NCBI GenBank assembly: GCA_964543545.1
Contig: CAZIYT010000002.1
Coordinates: forward strand, 620,001-684,000
DNA length: 64,000 nt
Origin: UBA4416 sp964543545
Lineage (GTDB): Bacteria > Bacteroidota > Bacteroidia > B-17B0 > Aurantibacillaceae
Reading direction: 5' to 3'
A program made the position numbers and the translations under genes. Positions within the stretch are counted from its first letter, which is position 1. The number at the start of each line of letters is the position of its first letter. Positions 9,007 to 18,453 of the stretch are shown here, in pieces. Below the pieces are notes generated by a model. The model did no database searches. It was given only the letters and a program-made list of their open reading frames with translations, and had not been told where the DNA came from.

Positions 9007-9060
9007 TGTTCTAATCAATGTACTAATCTGCCTCATCAGCGTCATCTACGTTCCATTGCC
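9007..9060 (-). repeat. ~54-bp post-stop dispersed element, copy 1
   Basis: Runs from TGTTCTAATC to CATCTACGTTCCATTGCC. It lies just 3' of the stop codon of the minus-strand methyltransferase gene. Three other copies (24811-24862, 37455-37508, 56717-56770) hold the same position relative to minus-strand genes. Confidence 0.6.
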
Positions 9061-9075
9061 ACAAAGTCATCCTGA

Positions 9076-10032
9076 TTACCTCACCTTTTTCGCCACCACG
9101 ATCATTTCCTCGCCAATATTTAAAAGAGAGAGCGTTTTGTAAATCACGTTGTGTGCCCACATGTAGAGCTTTAGCTTCCACATCGGTTTCTGTGTAAAGG
9201 TATTGAAGTAGTTTTGCCGCTCGCTGGCATTGATGGTTTTATTCTCCTCATTCAGAGTTACTTTCTTCTTTGTCTTAAAGCGCTTGATGAGAGGCAGAAT
9301 GGTGTACATGATAAACAGCTTGATTTCGAAGGACGATTTGATCGTTTCCACCTGGTAGCCGTATCTTTCGAGCAGTTGGCTGATGGTCTTTTTGCTGAAA
9401 TAGTTGACGTGATCCAGGCCCATCATCTTCCAGTTGTCTTTGTATTTTTTCGCAAAGTAGGAATCGATCTGCGGCACCTGGAGTACAAGGTAGCCGTTCA
9501 TCGCGGTTACCGAAGCGCATTTTTCGACAAACGTATCTGCCTTATCAATGTGCTCCAGGACATCCCACATGGTAACCACATCAAACTTTTTAGATTCGTC
9601 CATATCGAAGAAATCCATATGGTCTACCGGAAGTTTCAGATCGTTTTTGGAGTAGAGGTAGGGCTGCTCGGAAATTTCGATGCCGTATACCTTATAGCCA
9701 AGCTGTTGACCGGTGAGCATAAAATGTCCCCAGCCGGCACCCAGGTCGAATAAAGAAGAGCCCGAAGCTTTGTATTTTTTAATGAGGTCGTAGCGTAATT
9801 TGTGGCGCTCGATCTTGACCCAGTTATTGCCGGCGCGCACGGCATTGGCCACGTGCTCATCCTTGTAATTATGGTAATCAATGCTTTTCCTGTAATAAGG
9901 AGGAATGAACAGGAAGGAGCAGGACAGGCATTCGGCAACAGCGAATGTTTCTTTCTGGTATTTTACTTTAAATTGGGAATGATCTGTATTTCCGCACACA
10001 CAACAACGAATGTCTTCAAAAATATCGGGCAT
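9076..10032 (-). CDS. Class I SAM-dependent methyltransferase with N-terminal zinc-ribbon-like motif
   Basis: A 318-residue protein. The N-terminus has two cysteine pairs (CCVCG at ~9-13 and CLSC at ~35-38) that may bind zinc. The SAM-binding motif I is SLFDLGAGWGHFM, with VYGIEIS after it and FDVVTMWDVLEHI as the motif II/III region. This domain order is common among methyltransferases of sugar or polysaccharide biosynthesis. The C-terminal ~80 residues are basic and helical (LFIMYTILPLIKRFKTKKK), possibly a membrane-associated segment. The gene starts 21 nt after the stop of the long rod protein on the same strand, so they are probably co-transcribed. The methyl acceptor is unknown. Confidence 0.87.
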   Translation of the reverse strand: MPDIFEDIRCCVCGNTDHSQFKVKYQKETFAVAECLSCSFLFIPPYYRKSIDYHNYKDEHVANAVRAGNNWVKIERHKLRYDLIKKYKASGSSLFDLGAGWGHFMLTGQQLGYKVYGIEISEQPYLYSKNDLKLPVDHMDFFDMDESKKFDVVTMWDVLEHIDKADTFVEKCASVTAMNGYLVLQVPQIDSYFAKKYKDNWKMMGLDHVNYFSKKTISQLLERYGYQVETIKSSFEIKLFIMYTILPLIKRFKTKKKVTLNEENKTINASERQNYFNTFTQKPMWKLKLYMWAHNVIYKTLSLLNIGEEMIVVAKKVR

Positions 10033-10053
10033 AATTCAGGATAGGTTCTTTTT

Positions 10054-13000
10054 TTAGGGTTTTGTTTCTTGTTCAAAAGTAGATTCGGTTACGGGAGTCG
10101 TGTCCCTGAAATAGGAGATGCCTCCCCAGCTGAAAATTTTCTTTTGATACACATAAGCGGATGATTCTTTGACAACCACGCGCTGGATAATAACGACACC
10201 GGTTCCGGTAATGGTTTCCTCGGTTACTCCCGGAGGATATTTTGCCAGCAGGGCTTTTAACTTAGCATCGGTTGCCGCGGCGGTTGCGGTATCTGAGTTG
10301 AGCAGTTTTTCGATCTCGGCCAGTTTACCTTTGGCGTAGGAGTCGCCGGCTTTTATGATGAGGGCATCCTCGTAAGAAGTTTTGGCTTCTTTGTAACGTT
10401 TGGTTTTAAACAGGCCATCGGCCTTGGCGATCGCTTCTTTGTATTTGTCGCCACCAAGGGTAGGCGCGATAGAATGCTTTGCTTCTTTTTCTGCTTTCTC
10501 GGCAGCTGCCTTTTCCGCTGCTAACTTATCGGCGGCAGCTTTTTCAGCCGCCAGTTTCTCTGCAGCAGCCTTCTCCTCCGCGGCTTTGGCAGCCTTTGCT
10601 TTCTCTTCGGCTTGTTTATCGGCAGTGGCTTTTTCTAAGGCTAACTTATCTGCTGCTAATTTCTCTGCCGCTGCTTTTTCCTCAGCAGCTTTGGCAGCCT
10701 TTGCTTTCTCTTCGGCTTGTTTATCNNNNNNNNNNNNNNNNNNNNNNNNNNNNNNNNNNNNNNNNNNNNNNNNNNNNNNNNNNNNNNNNNNNNNNNNNNN
10801 NNNNNNNNNNNNNNNNNNNNNNNNNCTGCTTTTTCCTCAGCAGCTTTGGCAGCCTTTGCTTTCTCTTCGGCTTGTTTATCAGCAGTGGCTTTTTCTAAGG
10901 CTAACTTATCTGCTGCTAATTTCTCTGCCGCTGCTTTTTCCTCAGCAGCTTTGGCAGCTTTTGCTTTCTCTTCGGCTTGTTTATTTGCCGTGGCTTTTTC
11001 TAATGCTAACTTATCCGCGGCAGCCTTTTCAGCAGCGGCTTTTTCAGCAGCAGCTTTCTCAGCAGCGGCTTTGTCGGCGGCAGCCTTTGCAGCAGCAGCC
11101 TTTTCAGCGGCAGCTTTTTCTGCAGCGGCCTTTTCAGCAGCAGCTTTCTCAACAGCGGCTTTGTCGGCGGCAGCTTTTTCTGCAGCAGCTTTATCGGCGG
11201 CGGCCTTCTCAGCAGCGGCTTTTTCTGCGGCGGCTTTTGCAGCAGTGGCTTTTTCTAAGGCTAACTTATCTGCTGCTAATTTCTCTGCCGCTGCTTTTTC
11301 CTCAGCAGCTTTGGCAGCTTTTACTTTCTCTTCGGCTTGTTTATTAGCCGTGGCTTTTTCTAATGCTAACTTATCCGCAGCAGCTTTGTCAGCGGCGGCT
11401 TTTTCTGCGGCAGCTTTTTCAGCAGCAGCTTTCTCGGCGGCGGCTTTCTCGGCAGCAGCCTTTTCAGCAGTAGCTTTGTCCGCAGCAGCTTTCTCGGCGG
11501 CGGCTTTTTCTGCGGCAGCTTTATCGGCGGCAGCCTTTTCAGCAGCAGCCTTCTCAGCAGCAGCTTTCTCGGCAGCAGCCTTGTCAGCAGCAGCTTTATC
11601 GGCGGCAGCCTTTTCAGCGGCGGCTTTCGCAGCAGCAGCTTTCTCGGCAGCAGCTTTCTCGGCAGCAGCCTTCTCAGCGGCAGCTTTCTCAGCAGCGGCT
11701 TTGTCGGCGGCGGCTTTCTCGGCAGCAGCCTTTTCAGCAGTAGCTTTGTCCGCAGCAGCCTTTTCAGCAGCAACTTTCTCAGCAGCGGCTTTGTCGGCGG
11801 CGGCCTTTGCAGCAGCAGCCTTTTCAGCGGCGGCTTTCTCGGCAGCAGCTTTTTCTGCGGCAGCCTTTTCAGCAGCAGCTTTGTCGGCGGCGGCTTTCTC
11901 AGCAGCGGCTTTCTCAGCAGCAGCTTTTTCTGCAGCAGCCTTTTCAGCAGCAGCTTTCTCAGCAGCAGCTTTTTCTGCAGCAGCCTTTTCAGCAGCAGCT
12001 TTATCGGCGGCAGCCTTTGCAGCAGCAGCCTTTTCAGCGGCAGCTTTTTCTGCAGCAGCCTTCTCTGTGGCGGCTTTTTCAGCGGCAGCTTTCTCAGCAG
12101 CGGCCTTCTCGGCAGCAGCTTTATCCGCGGCAGCCTTCTCCGCGGCGGCTTTCTCAGCTGCAGCTTTATCCGCGGCAGCCTTTTCAGCGGCGGCTTTTGC
12201 AGCAGTAGCTTTATCGGCGGCGGCCTTCTCAGCAGCGGCTTTTTCTGCGGCAGCCTTCTCTGCGGCGGCTTTGTCGGCGGCGGCCTTTGCAGCAGCAGCC
12301 TTTTCTGCGGCGGCTTTCTCAGCAGCGGCTTTGTCGGCGGCGGCCTTTTCAGCGGCGGCCTTCTCAGCAGCAGCCTTCTCAGCAGCAGCCTTCTCAGCAG
12401 CAGCCTTCTCAGCAGCGGCTTTATCGGCGGCAGCCTTTGCAGCCGCATCATCGGCGGCTTTCTTAGTTAAAGCTTCCTGGTCTTTAATAATCACATCGAT
12501 CTGGGCCAGCTGATCTTTTGGGTAATTTTCGCCGGGCTTTAACTGGATTGCCTGGTTATAAGCGGCCTTGGCGGTGGGCCAGTCCTTTTTCTTAAAGGCA
12601 TTATCCGCCGTTTTAATTGCGGAATTATAATTGGCTTCAAGTTCCTTTTGCTTATTAATGGCATCTTTTTCAAGCTGCCTTAAGCGGTCTAAAGCATCCA
12701 ACATCTGGTTACTATAGGCTTCGTCATAATCAAAATTGTCTAAAGTGGAGTTGTAGGTGACTTTTACAAGTGGCTGATTTAAAACCGAATAGTCGATCCC
12801 GGGTAAAGGTTCGAATAAGCTGATGGACTCAATATTAAATCCTTTGAACGCATCTTTTGTCTTATCGGCCGGTACACCGCGGGTAGAAACCTGGAATTTT
12901 TTGGTGCAATGCCCCGTTTTGGTCACAATAATGGTATAATCGCCATTGGGAGGAATCTGAAATTTGAAAGCGCCGTCGTCGCCGGTCATCGTCTGCTGCA

Positions 13001-13154
13001 CCTGTTTTCCTCCCTGCATGAGTGTCACCGTGGCCCCCTGGAGCTTTTTTCCATTTTTTTCAATACGGCTTGAAAAGGGGAGTGCCCAGTCCTGTGCAAA
13101 TGAAGAATAAACGCTGAAAATGAAAAATAAAATAAGTGTGTAACCGTTCTTCAT
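10054..13154 (-). CDS. Very long Ala/Lys/Glu-rich rod protein with carboxypeptidase-regulatory-like and TPR domains (contains assembly gap)
   Basis: Signal peptide MKNGYTLILFFIFSVYSSFA. Residues ~25-110 resemble a carboxypeptidase regulatory-like domain (GATVTLMQGGKQ, DGAFKFQIPPNGDYTIIV). A TPR-like part follows (AYNQAIQLKPGENYPKDQL), then from about residue 230 hundreds of residues of AAAEKAAADKAAAEK-type repeats, predicted to form a long helical rod. A higher-order 35-residue unit (DKQAEEKAKAAKAAEEK plus 18 more) appears near the gap. After 100 N at 10726-10825 the frame continues into a second TPR-like helix pair and a C-terminal domain (VTEETITGTGVVIIQRVVV), stopping at 10054. The N run puts the two halves out of frame only because 100 is not the true length. 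Minimum size is about 1016 residues. The fold suggests a periplasmic spacer, comparable to the TolA central helix; function unknown. Confidence 0.82.
10570..12470 (-). repeat. Degenerate Ala-Ala-Glu-Lys coding repeat region
   Basis: About 1.9 kb of near-continuous 15-bp-based repeats encoding AAAEK, AAADK and similar pentads. 105-bp higher-order units are visible around 10630-11000 and again near 11250-11360. Synonymous Ala codons vary freely, so the repeat is old at the DNA level while the protein pattern is kept. The repetitiveness explains the assembly gap. Confidence 0.85.
10726..10825. other. Scaffold gap (100 N) in tandem repeat
   Basis: Exactly 100 N. Both flanks are copies of the same 105-bp unit of the rod gene. 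Joining them in register needs 50 nt plus a multiple of 105, and that also restores the reading frame. Confidence 0.95.
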
Positions 13155-13230
13155 AAATTACAAAGCTGTAGTTTTGTATTGAGGGATAAATTTACATAAT
13201 TTTCCATAATAAACTGATTTAAAATTATAT

Positions 13231-14370
13231 ATGCATCAGCAAAAGGCAGGCCATTCTTATAGTTTCTGGGAAACACAAACCTATTTCAGAGGCGTGGACC
13301 TGGTGGTGATCGGAAGCGGCATCGTAGGTCTGAATGCCGCCATTTCGTATCAGGAAAAACATAAAAAAGCGAAGGTGCTGGTCCTGGAACGCGGCATGCT
13401 GCCTTCGGGCGCCAGCACCAAAAATGCAGGCTTCGCCTGTTTCGGAAGCGTGAGCGAATTATTGTCCGATCTCAGGCAGAGCAGCGAAGACCTGGTCTGG
13501 CAAACAGTCGGGATGAGGATCAAGGGACTGGAGCTGCTCAGGAAACGCCTCGGCGATAAGCACATCGACTACAGGGAATACGGCGGTTATGAACTGTTTG
13601 ATGATGAGCAGCGTTTCGGGGAATGCACAGAGCAGGTGGAATACCTGAATAAACAGCTCAGGCAGTTTCTGAAAGAAAAAGAAGTGTACAGCATGGCCAA
13701 CCGGAAGATGGCAGATTTCGGATTCAAAGGCATCAAAGGCCTCATCTTTAATAAAAAGGAAGGGCAGATCGATACGGGCCGGATGATGACGGAACTCCTG
13801 AAGCTGGCTCAAAGCAAAGGCATCCTGATCCTGAACCGGGTTGAGGTAAAGCGCCTGGACGATTCGGGGCATGGGGTGGATCTGCTGACGACAGCCGGGG
13901 AGATCAGGGCCGGAAAAGTGATTGTGGCAACCAATGGCTTTGCTTCGCAGCTGCTGGACCTGGAGGATGTAAAACCGGCCAGGGCACAGGTGCTGGTCAC
14001 CAAACCGATTAAGGATCTCCGGATCAAAGGAACTTTTCATTACGACGAAGGCTTTTATTATTTCCGCAATATCGGGAACCGGGTCTTGTTTGGGGGCGGA
14101 AGAAACCTGGATTTTGAAACCGAAACGACCACGGAGCTGGCCCTGAATTCCAAAATTCAGAAAAGACTGGATCAACTCCTGAAAGAGGTGATTCTGCCGG
14201 ACACGGCTTTTGAGGTCGAACAGCGCTGGGCCGGCATCATGGGCGTGGGCAGCGAAAAAAAACCGATCATCCGTCAGTTATCTTCCAATACCGTTTGCGC
14301 CGTACGGATGGGAGGTATGGGAATAGCGATAGGATCTTTGGTAGGGAAATTAGCGGTGGATGAGTTGTAG
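13231..14370 (+). CDS. FAD-dependent oxidoreductase (DAO family)
   Basis: A 379-residue flavoprotein. The N-terminal Rossmann motif is VVIGSGIVGLNAAISY (residues ~27-42), followed by the adenine-ribose acidic end VLVLERG and SGASTKNAGFACFGS, the usual FAD-contacting stretch of D-amino-acid oxidase/glycine oxidase-like enzymes. GKVIVATNGFA is the ATG motif and the C-terminal MGGMGIAIGSLVGKLA closes the FAD site. The substrate is probably an amine or amino acid, but I cannot say which. It starts 76 bp from the divergent rod gene and is followed by a ~550-bp gap, so it is likely monocistronic. Confidence 0.85.
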   Translation: MHQQKAGHSYSFWETQTYFRGVDLVVIGSGIVGLNAAISYQEKHKKAKVLVLERGMLPSGASTKNAGFACFGSVSELLSDLRQSSEDLVWQTVGMRIKGLELLRKRLGDKHIDYREYGGYELFDDEQRFGECTEQVEYLNKQLRQFLKEKEVYSMANRKMADFGFKGIKGLIFNKKEGQIDTGRMMTELLKLAQSKGILILNRVEVKRLDDSGHGVDLLTTAGEIRAGKVIVATNGFASQLLDLEDVKPARAQVLVTKPIKDLRIKGTFHYDEGFYYFRNIGNRVLFGGGRNLDFETETTTELALNSKIQKRLDQLLKEVILPDTAFEVEQRWAGIMGVGSEKKPIIRQLSSNTVCAVRMGGMGIAIGSLVGKLAVDEL

Positions 14371-14918
14371 AATCTGATTTTTGAGAATCCCTGCGCCAAG
14401 GATGCAAAGGGTTCAGTTTTTTTAAAACTTGAGAAAGCGTTTGCACACAGCGCGTGGAAGTAATAGGAGTAACCATAGAGTTTTAGGTTTGGAAATCAGC
14501 AGTTTGTGAATTTTAGGGTTAAACATATATCATAATTTAATGTAGTAAATATAAAATTTCAATTTAACATAATATTAATTATAAGATGTTTGAAATATTG
14601 CTGAAAGCCTTTAAATACTGGGATTTTATTAAACGGACGTCAGTCATGCGCTTACTTATTGACTACCGTCTTCTATCATGAGATCCATTCTTCTGCAAAG
14701 CCTGAATTTGACGTTCAAAACAGCTTTAAGAGATGGCCCTGGATTAGATAAATACATTAAATATTGTTAATCAGAGGTTTACAAATGTTCGATAAATGTC
14801 GAAAACCTTCTTTCTGATAGTAGATTTGCAACCAAATTATTAATCCCGTAAGATTAATGGAATCGGCCCTCCGGGTTTGTTTCATTCTGTCTTATACTAA
14901 ACGTTATAACAGATACAG
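14371..14918. other. Long intergenic region before queA
   Basis: About 550 bp, AT-rich, no credible gene. Near its start TGCGCCAAGGATGCAAAG resembles a degenerate copy of the GCAAAGGCGCCAAGACGCAGAG-type repeat seen at 24711. A TAGATTTG box at 14821-14828 could be the -7 element of the queA promoter, though no TTG lies at the right spacing. I looked for a preQ1-type riboswitch fold before queA and saw none. Confidence 0.5.
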
Positions 14919-15968
14919 ATGAAGTTATCCATGTTCAAATTCAATCTGCCGAAAGAACTTCTGGCAGAACACCCTTCCAAAAACCGTGACGAAAGCCGCC
15001 TGATGGTCGTTGACCGCGCCACCGGAAAGATTCACCACAAAAAATTCAAAGACATCATCAATTACTTCGACGAAGGTGACGTGATGGTACTCAACGATAC
15101 CAAAGTGTTCCCGGCGCGGATGTATGGCAATAAAGAAAAAACCGGCGCCAAGATCGAAGTATTCCTCTTGCGCGAGCTGAATGCCGAAAGCCGTTTATGG
15201 GACGTCCTGGTAGACCCGGCGCGTAAGATCCGTATCGGAAATAAATTATACTTTGGCGAAAACGACAACGTGGTTGCTGAGGTAATCGACAATACAACTT
15301 CCCGCGGCCGTACGCTGCGTTTCCTGTTCGACGGTTCTTACGAAGAATTCAGAAAAGCGCTTTACGACCTGGGCGAAACGCCCTTACCGAAATACATCAA
15401 GCGTGCCGTGGAAGACAGCGACGTAGAACGCTACCAAACGGTATTTGCCCAAAACGAAGGCGCTGTGGCTGCTCCTACTGCCGGCCTGCATTTTAGCCGC
15501 GAATTACTGAAACGCCTTGAAATTAAAGGGCTTGAGTTTGCTCGCCTGACCTTACACATCGGTCTCGGTACCTTCCGCATGGTGGAAGTGGAAGATCTGA
15601 CCAAGCACAAAATGGACAGCGAGGAAGCCATCATCAGCGAGGAAGCCTGCAAGATCATCAACAACGGTAAAGACAAAAAGAAAAAGGTATGCGCGGTTGG
15701 TACAACCGTGATGCGCGCCCTGGAATCTTCCGTTTCTACCACCGGGCATGTTAATCCTTACAACGGCTGGACAAATAAGTTCATCTTCCCTCCTTACGAT
15801 TTTTCAGTAGCCAACTGCATGGTCACTAATTTCCACATGCCCGAATCGACCCTGCTGATGCAGGTAGCGGCTTTCGGCGGTTACGACCTGATCATGAAAG
15901 CTTACAAGGAAGCGATCAAGGAAAAATACAAATTCTACTCTTATGGCGATGCCATGTTGATTTTGTAA
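14919..15968 (+). CDS. queA: S-adenosylmethionine:tRNA ribosyltransferase-isomerase
   Basis: A 349-residue protein of the usual QueA length. It begins MKLSMFKFNLPKELLAEHPS, and carries VMVLNDTKVFPARMYG (~48-63), AVAAPTAGLHFS (~184-195), LTLHIGLGTF (~208-217) and the C-terminal NFHMPESTLLMQVAAFGG, all hallmark segments. QueA uses SAM as ribosyl donor to make epoxyqueuosine from preQ1 at the wobble position of GUN-anticodon tRNAs. It stands alone and ends in a strong intrinsic terminator at 15989-16019. Confidence 0.97.
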   Translation: MKLSMFKFNLPKELLAEHPSKNRDESRLMVVDRATGKIHHKKFKDIINYFDEGDVMVLNDTKVFPARMYGNKEKTGAKIEVFLLRELNAESRLWDVLVDPARKIRIGNKLYFGENDNVVAEVIDNTTSRGRTLRFLFDGSYEEFRKALYDLGETPLPKYIKRAVEDSDVERYQTVFAQNEGAVAAPTAGLHFSRELLKRLEIKGLEFARLTLHIGLGTFRMVEVEDLTKHKMDSEEAIISEEACKIINNGKDKKKKVCAVGTTVMRALESSVSTTGHVNPYNGWTNKFIFPPYDFSVANCMVTNFHMPESTLLMQVAAFGGYDLIMKAYKEAIKEKYKFYSYGDAMLIL

Positions 15969-15988
15969 GATTAATCAACTAGTTTTAT

Positions 15989-16019
15989 AGCCATCCGTAA
16001 TTTACGGATGGCTTTTTTG
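15989..16019 (+). terminator. Intrinsic terminator of queA
   Basis: AGCCATCCGTAA at 15989-16000 pairs with TTACGGATGGCT at 16002-16013, followed by a T run. It separates queA from the MBOAT operon. Confidence 0.88.
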
Positions 16020-16039
16020 TTTATACAAGCGCGCAGCAG

Positions 16040-17431
16040 GTGTTTTTCAATACGATCCAATATTTAATCTTTCTTCCTGTAGTTCTGCTGCTTTATTATG
16101 TTACGATTCCCAGGTACAGGTGGGTTGTTCTATTCATTGCCAGCTGCATATTTTACATGTATTTCATCCCGAAATACATTTTATGCCTGTTTTTCCTCAT
16201 CATTGTTGATTATGTGCTGGCGCTGAAGATCGATGCAACAGAACGGCAACAACAGAAAAAGCTGTTTTTGATTCTAAGCATCGTTTCCAATTTCGGGCTG
16301 CTGTTCTATTTCAAATACCTGGGCTTTTTTACAGAAACGCTCAATACGGTGCTGCTGGACTTTTTCGGGAAGCACATCAACGTGAGCAACGAGATCCTTC
16401 CCATCGGCTTATCGTTTCACACCTTTCAGTCGGTAAGCTATGTGGTGGATGTGTATAAGGGAAAACAAAAGCCCGAAAAGCACCTGGGCATCTACTCAAC
16501 CTATGTGCTGTTCTTTCCGCAAATGGTGGCCGGGCCTATCGAGCGCTTTTCTACCCTGGGAAATGAACTGAAGAAAACGGTGTCCTTTAGCTTCGATTTT
16601 GTGAAGAAAGCCCTGCCCCTTTTCCTCATCGGCTTATTCTATAAAACCGTGATTGCCGATAATTGCGGCGAATACGTGAACCAGACCTATGCCTCGCTTT
16701 CCTCCCAACACTCCCTGAATGTGCTGCTTGCCGTATTTTTGTTCAGCATCCAGATCTATAGCGATTTCTTTGGCTATTCCTTAATGGCCCAGGCCAGTGC
16801 ATCCCTGTTCGGGATCAGGCTGGTGGATAATTTTGCCTTTCCTTTTTTCTCCCGCAACATCATAGAGTTCTGGAAAAAGTGGCACGTATCGCTCACCGGC
16901 TGGTTCAGGGATTATGTGTATATCCCTTTGGGTGGAAACCGCGGCTCCTTTCTGAAATATGCCTTCAACATTGCGCTCATCTTTACCCTGAGCGGCTTGT
17001 GGCATGGCGCGGGAATCAATTTTATCCTCTGGGGCTTTCTTCATGCCGCCTGTTACATCATCACTGTCGTCGTAATCAAACAACCCGGCTTCCGGCTTCC
17101 GGCCATCCTGGGCTATGTCACTACCTTTATCCTTGTTGCCTTTATTTTTGTGTTCTTCCGGAGCGGTAGTATCAACGAGAGCAGCGCCATCTTCCGACAG
17201 ATCCTTCAGCCTGTAGCCGGAGCCTCATTCCTTCCGGTGTCCGCCCTGTTGTGCGCCAACCTGGCTATTGTATTCTTTATTGAATTGTTCGCTCATAAAC
17301 AACTCAGTTACAGAGCCTTTATCTCCATAAATTCCAGGCCGGTTAACACGGTATTGTTTCTTTACCTCCTGTTTGCGATCTTAGTATTCAGCGGCGTCGA
17401 TAACCTTCCTTTTATTTATTTCCAGTTTTAA
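16040..17431 (+). CDS. MBOAT family membrane-bound O-acyltransferase (AlgI-like)
   Basis: A 463-residue polytopic membrane protein with about ten hydrophobic segments. The start is GTG at 16040, giving MFFNTIQYLIFLPVVLLLYY, the typical N-terminus of the family. The conserved MBOAT features are present: EFWKKWHVSLTGWFRDYVYI (~276-295) and the catalytic-histidine motif LSGLWHGAGINFILWG near residue 320. Such proteins move acyl (often acetyl) groups across the inner membrane for transfer to exopolysaccharides or other envelope polymers. Its stop overlaps the next start by one base (TAATG), so it is translationally coupled to the SGNH-like protein. Confidence 0.93.
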   Translation: MFFNTIQYLIFLPVVLLLYYVTIPRYRWVVLFIASCIFYMYFIPKYILCLFFLIIVDYVLALKIDATERQQQKKLFLILSIVSNFGLLFYFKYLGFFTETLNTVLLDFFGKHINVSNEILPIGLSFHTFQSVSYVVDVYKGKQKPEKHLGIYSTYVLFFPQMVAGPIERFSTLGNELKKTVSFSFDFVKKALPLFLIGLFYKTVIADNCGEYVNQTYASLSSQHSLNVLLAVFLFSIQIYSDFFGYSLMAQASASLFGIRLVDNFAFPFFSRNIIEFWKKWHVSLTGWFRDYVYIPLGGNRGSFLKYAFNIALIFTLSGLWHGAGINFILWGFLHAACYIITVVVIKQPGFRLPAILGYVTTFILVAFIFVFFRSGSINESSAIFRQILQPVAGASFLPVSALLCANLAIVFFIELFAHKQLSYRAFISINSRPVNTVLFLYLLFAILVFSGVDNLPFIYFQF

Positions 17432-18453
17432 TGAGATACATCGTCTATATCTTAAGCATTGCGGGCATCGTCTTTCTGGCGGACAAGGCTTATGTGAAGC
17501 TTGGACTGTACAAAGACGATATTAAAACCTGCAATGCTGAGCTGCTTTACGAGCTCGACTCCCTGCAAAATACCGCTTCGGTGCTTTATTTCGGAGAATC
17601 CTCCAATTTTACGGCCGCAGAACAGGACAGCTCAACGCATTCCATTTCCGAGCTCCTGGCAGAGATGCATCCTGAGCTAAAGATCCAGGGCATCTCAAAA
17701 AGCGCCATTCATGCCTCGACCTTCAAGGCCCTGATCAGGCGCATCAATGACCAGGCGACCGTAAAAACAGTCATCGTCACCATGAACCTGCGCTCCTTTG
17801 GCATCAACTGGATCCAATCCGAACTGGAAACAAACCTGTCCCGTGCCGGGATCCTGTATTCCACCTACCCGCCGATCCTTAAGAAGTGCTTACTCACCTT
17901 CAAAGCTTACGACAACACCCCTCTTTTTAAGCGGAAGGACATCATCAAATCTCATTACAAAGGCGACAAATTTAAACTGGCCCACCAAAGCTTTAGCTCT
18001 GTGTATGAATGGGATAAGGTGATGTATGACAAGGGGGTTCCGGATGCCAATGGTACTAAGGACCCCGGAAAAACAAACATTGCCTGCCATTTTATTAAGA
18101 ACTATGCTTTTGTGATTGATGAGGATAACCCAAGGATCAGGGATTTTGATGCGATTGTAAGGCTTTGCCAGGAGAAAAACCTGAACCTGATTTTTCATGT
18201 ACTGCCCGAAAACCATGAGCGGGTTGCAGAGCTATGTGGAGCCGATCTGGATGGGCTGATGGAGAAAAATGTAGCTTTTCTGAAAAACAGGTACGGGAAA
18301 GCATCCGTCTTTATCTCCAATTACGATCTTTTGCCGGATAGTGTCTTCATCGACAGGGAATGGCCGACAGAACATTATACCTTTACCGGAAGGTATTCCG
18401 TGGCAAGGCGTATTTCGGAATCGCTCACATTAAAACCCAAAACACACCTCTAG
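17431..18453 (+). CDS. Membrane-anchored SGNH/AlgJ-AlgX-like protein, MBOAT partner
   Basis: A 340-residue protein with a single N-terminal membrane anchor (YIVYILSIAGIVFLADKAYV) and a large extracytoplasmic domain. VLYFGESSNFTAAEQD at ~52-67 looks like the block I nucleophile region of SGNH hydrolases, with serine in a GES context. EHYTFTGRYSVA near residue 313 could supply the catalytic histidine. Internal strands VKTVIVTMNLRSFG and NLIFHVLPENHERV fit the flavodoxin-like SGNH fold. Proteins of this type accept the acyl group delivered by an MBOAT partner and place it on the polymer. Overlaps with both neighbours are one base, so the three genes form one operon. The catalytic assignment is inference. 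Confidence 0.75.
   Translation: MRYIVYILSIAGIVFLADKAYVKLGLYKDDIKTCNAELLYELDSLQNTASVLYFGESSNFTAAEQDSSTHSISELLAEMHPELKIQGISKSAIHASTFKALIRRINDQATVKTVIVTMNLRSFGINWIQSELETNLSRAGILYSTYPPILKKCLLTFKAYDNTPLFKRKDIIKSHYKGDKFKLAHQSFSSVYEWDKVMYDKGVPDANGTKDPGKTNIACHFIKNYAFVIDEDNPRIRDFDAIVRLCQEKNLNLIFHVLPENHERVAELCGADLDGLMEKNVAFLKNRYGKASVFISNYDLLPDSVFIDREWPTEHYTFTGRYSVARRISESLTLKPKTHL

Noticed and set aside
10717..12513. Long plus-strand frame of SAAAFSAAA-type sequence (and two others at 10400-11347 and 11366-12451)
   Set aside because: These are antisense or shifted readings of the Ala/Lys/Glu repeat; a 15-bp-based repeat opens several frames at once. Signal peptide and folded ends support only the minus-strand frame from 13154.
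14800..14918. preQ1-type riboswitch before queA
   Set aside because: No matching hairpin with an A-rich tail pseudoknot is seen.
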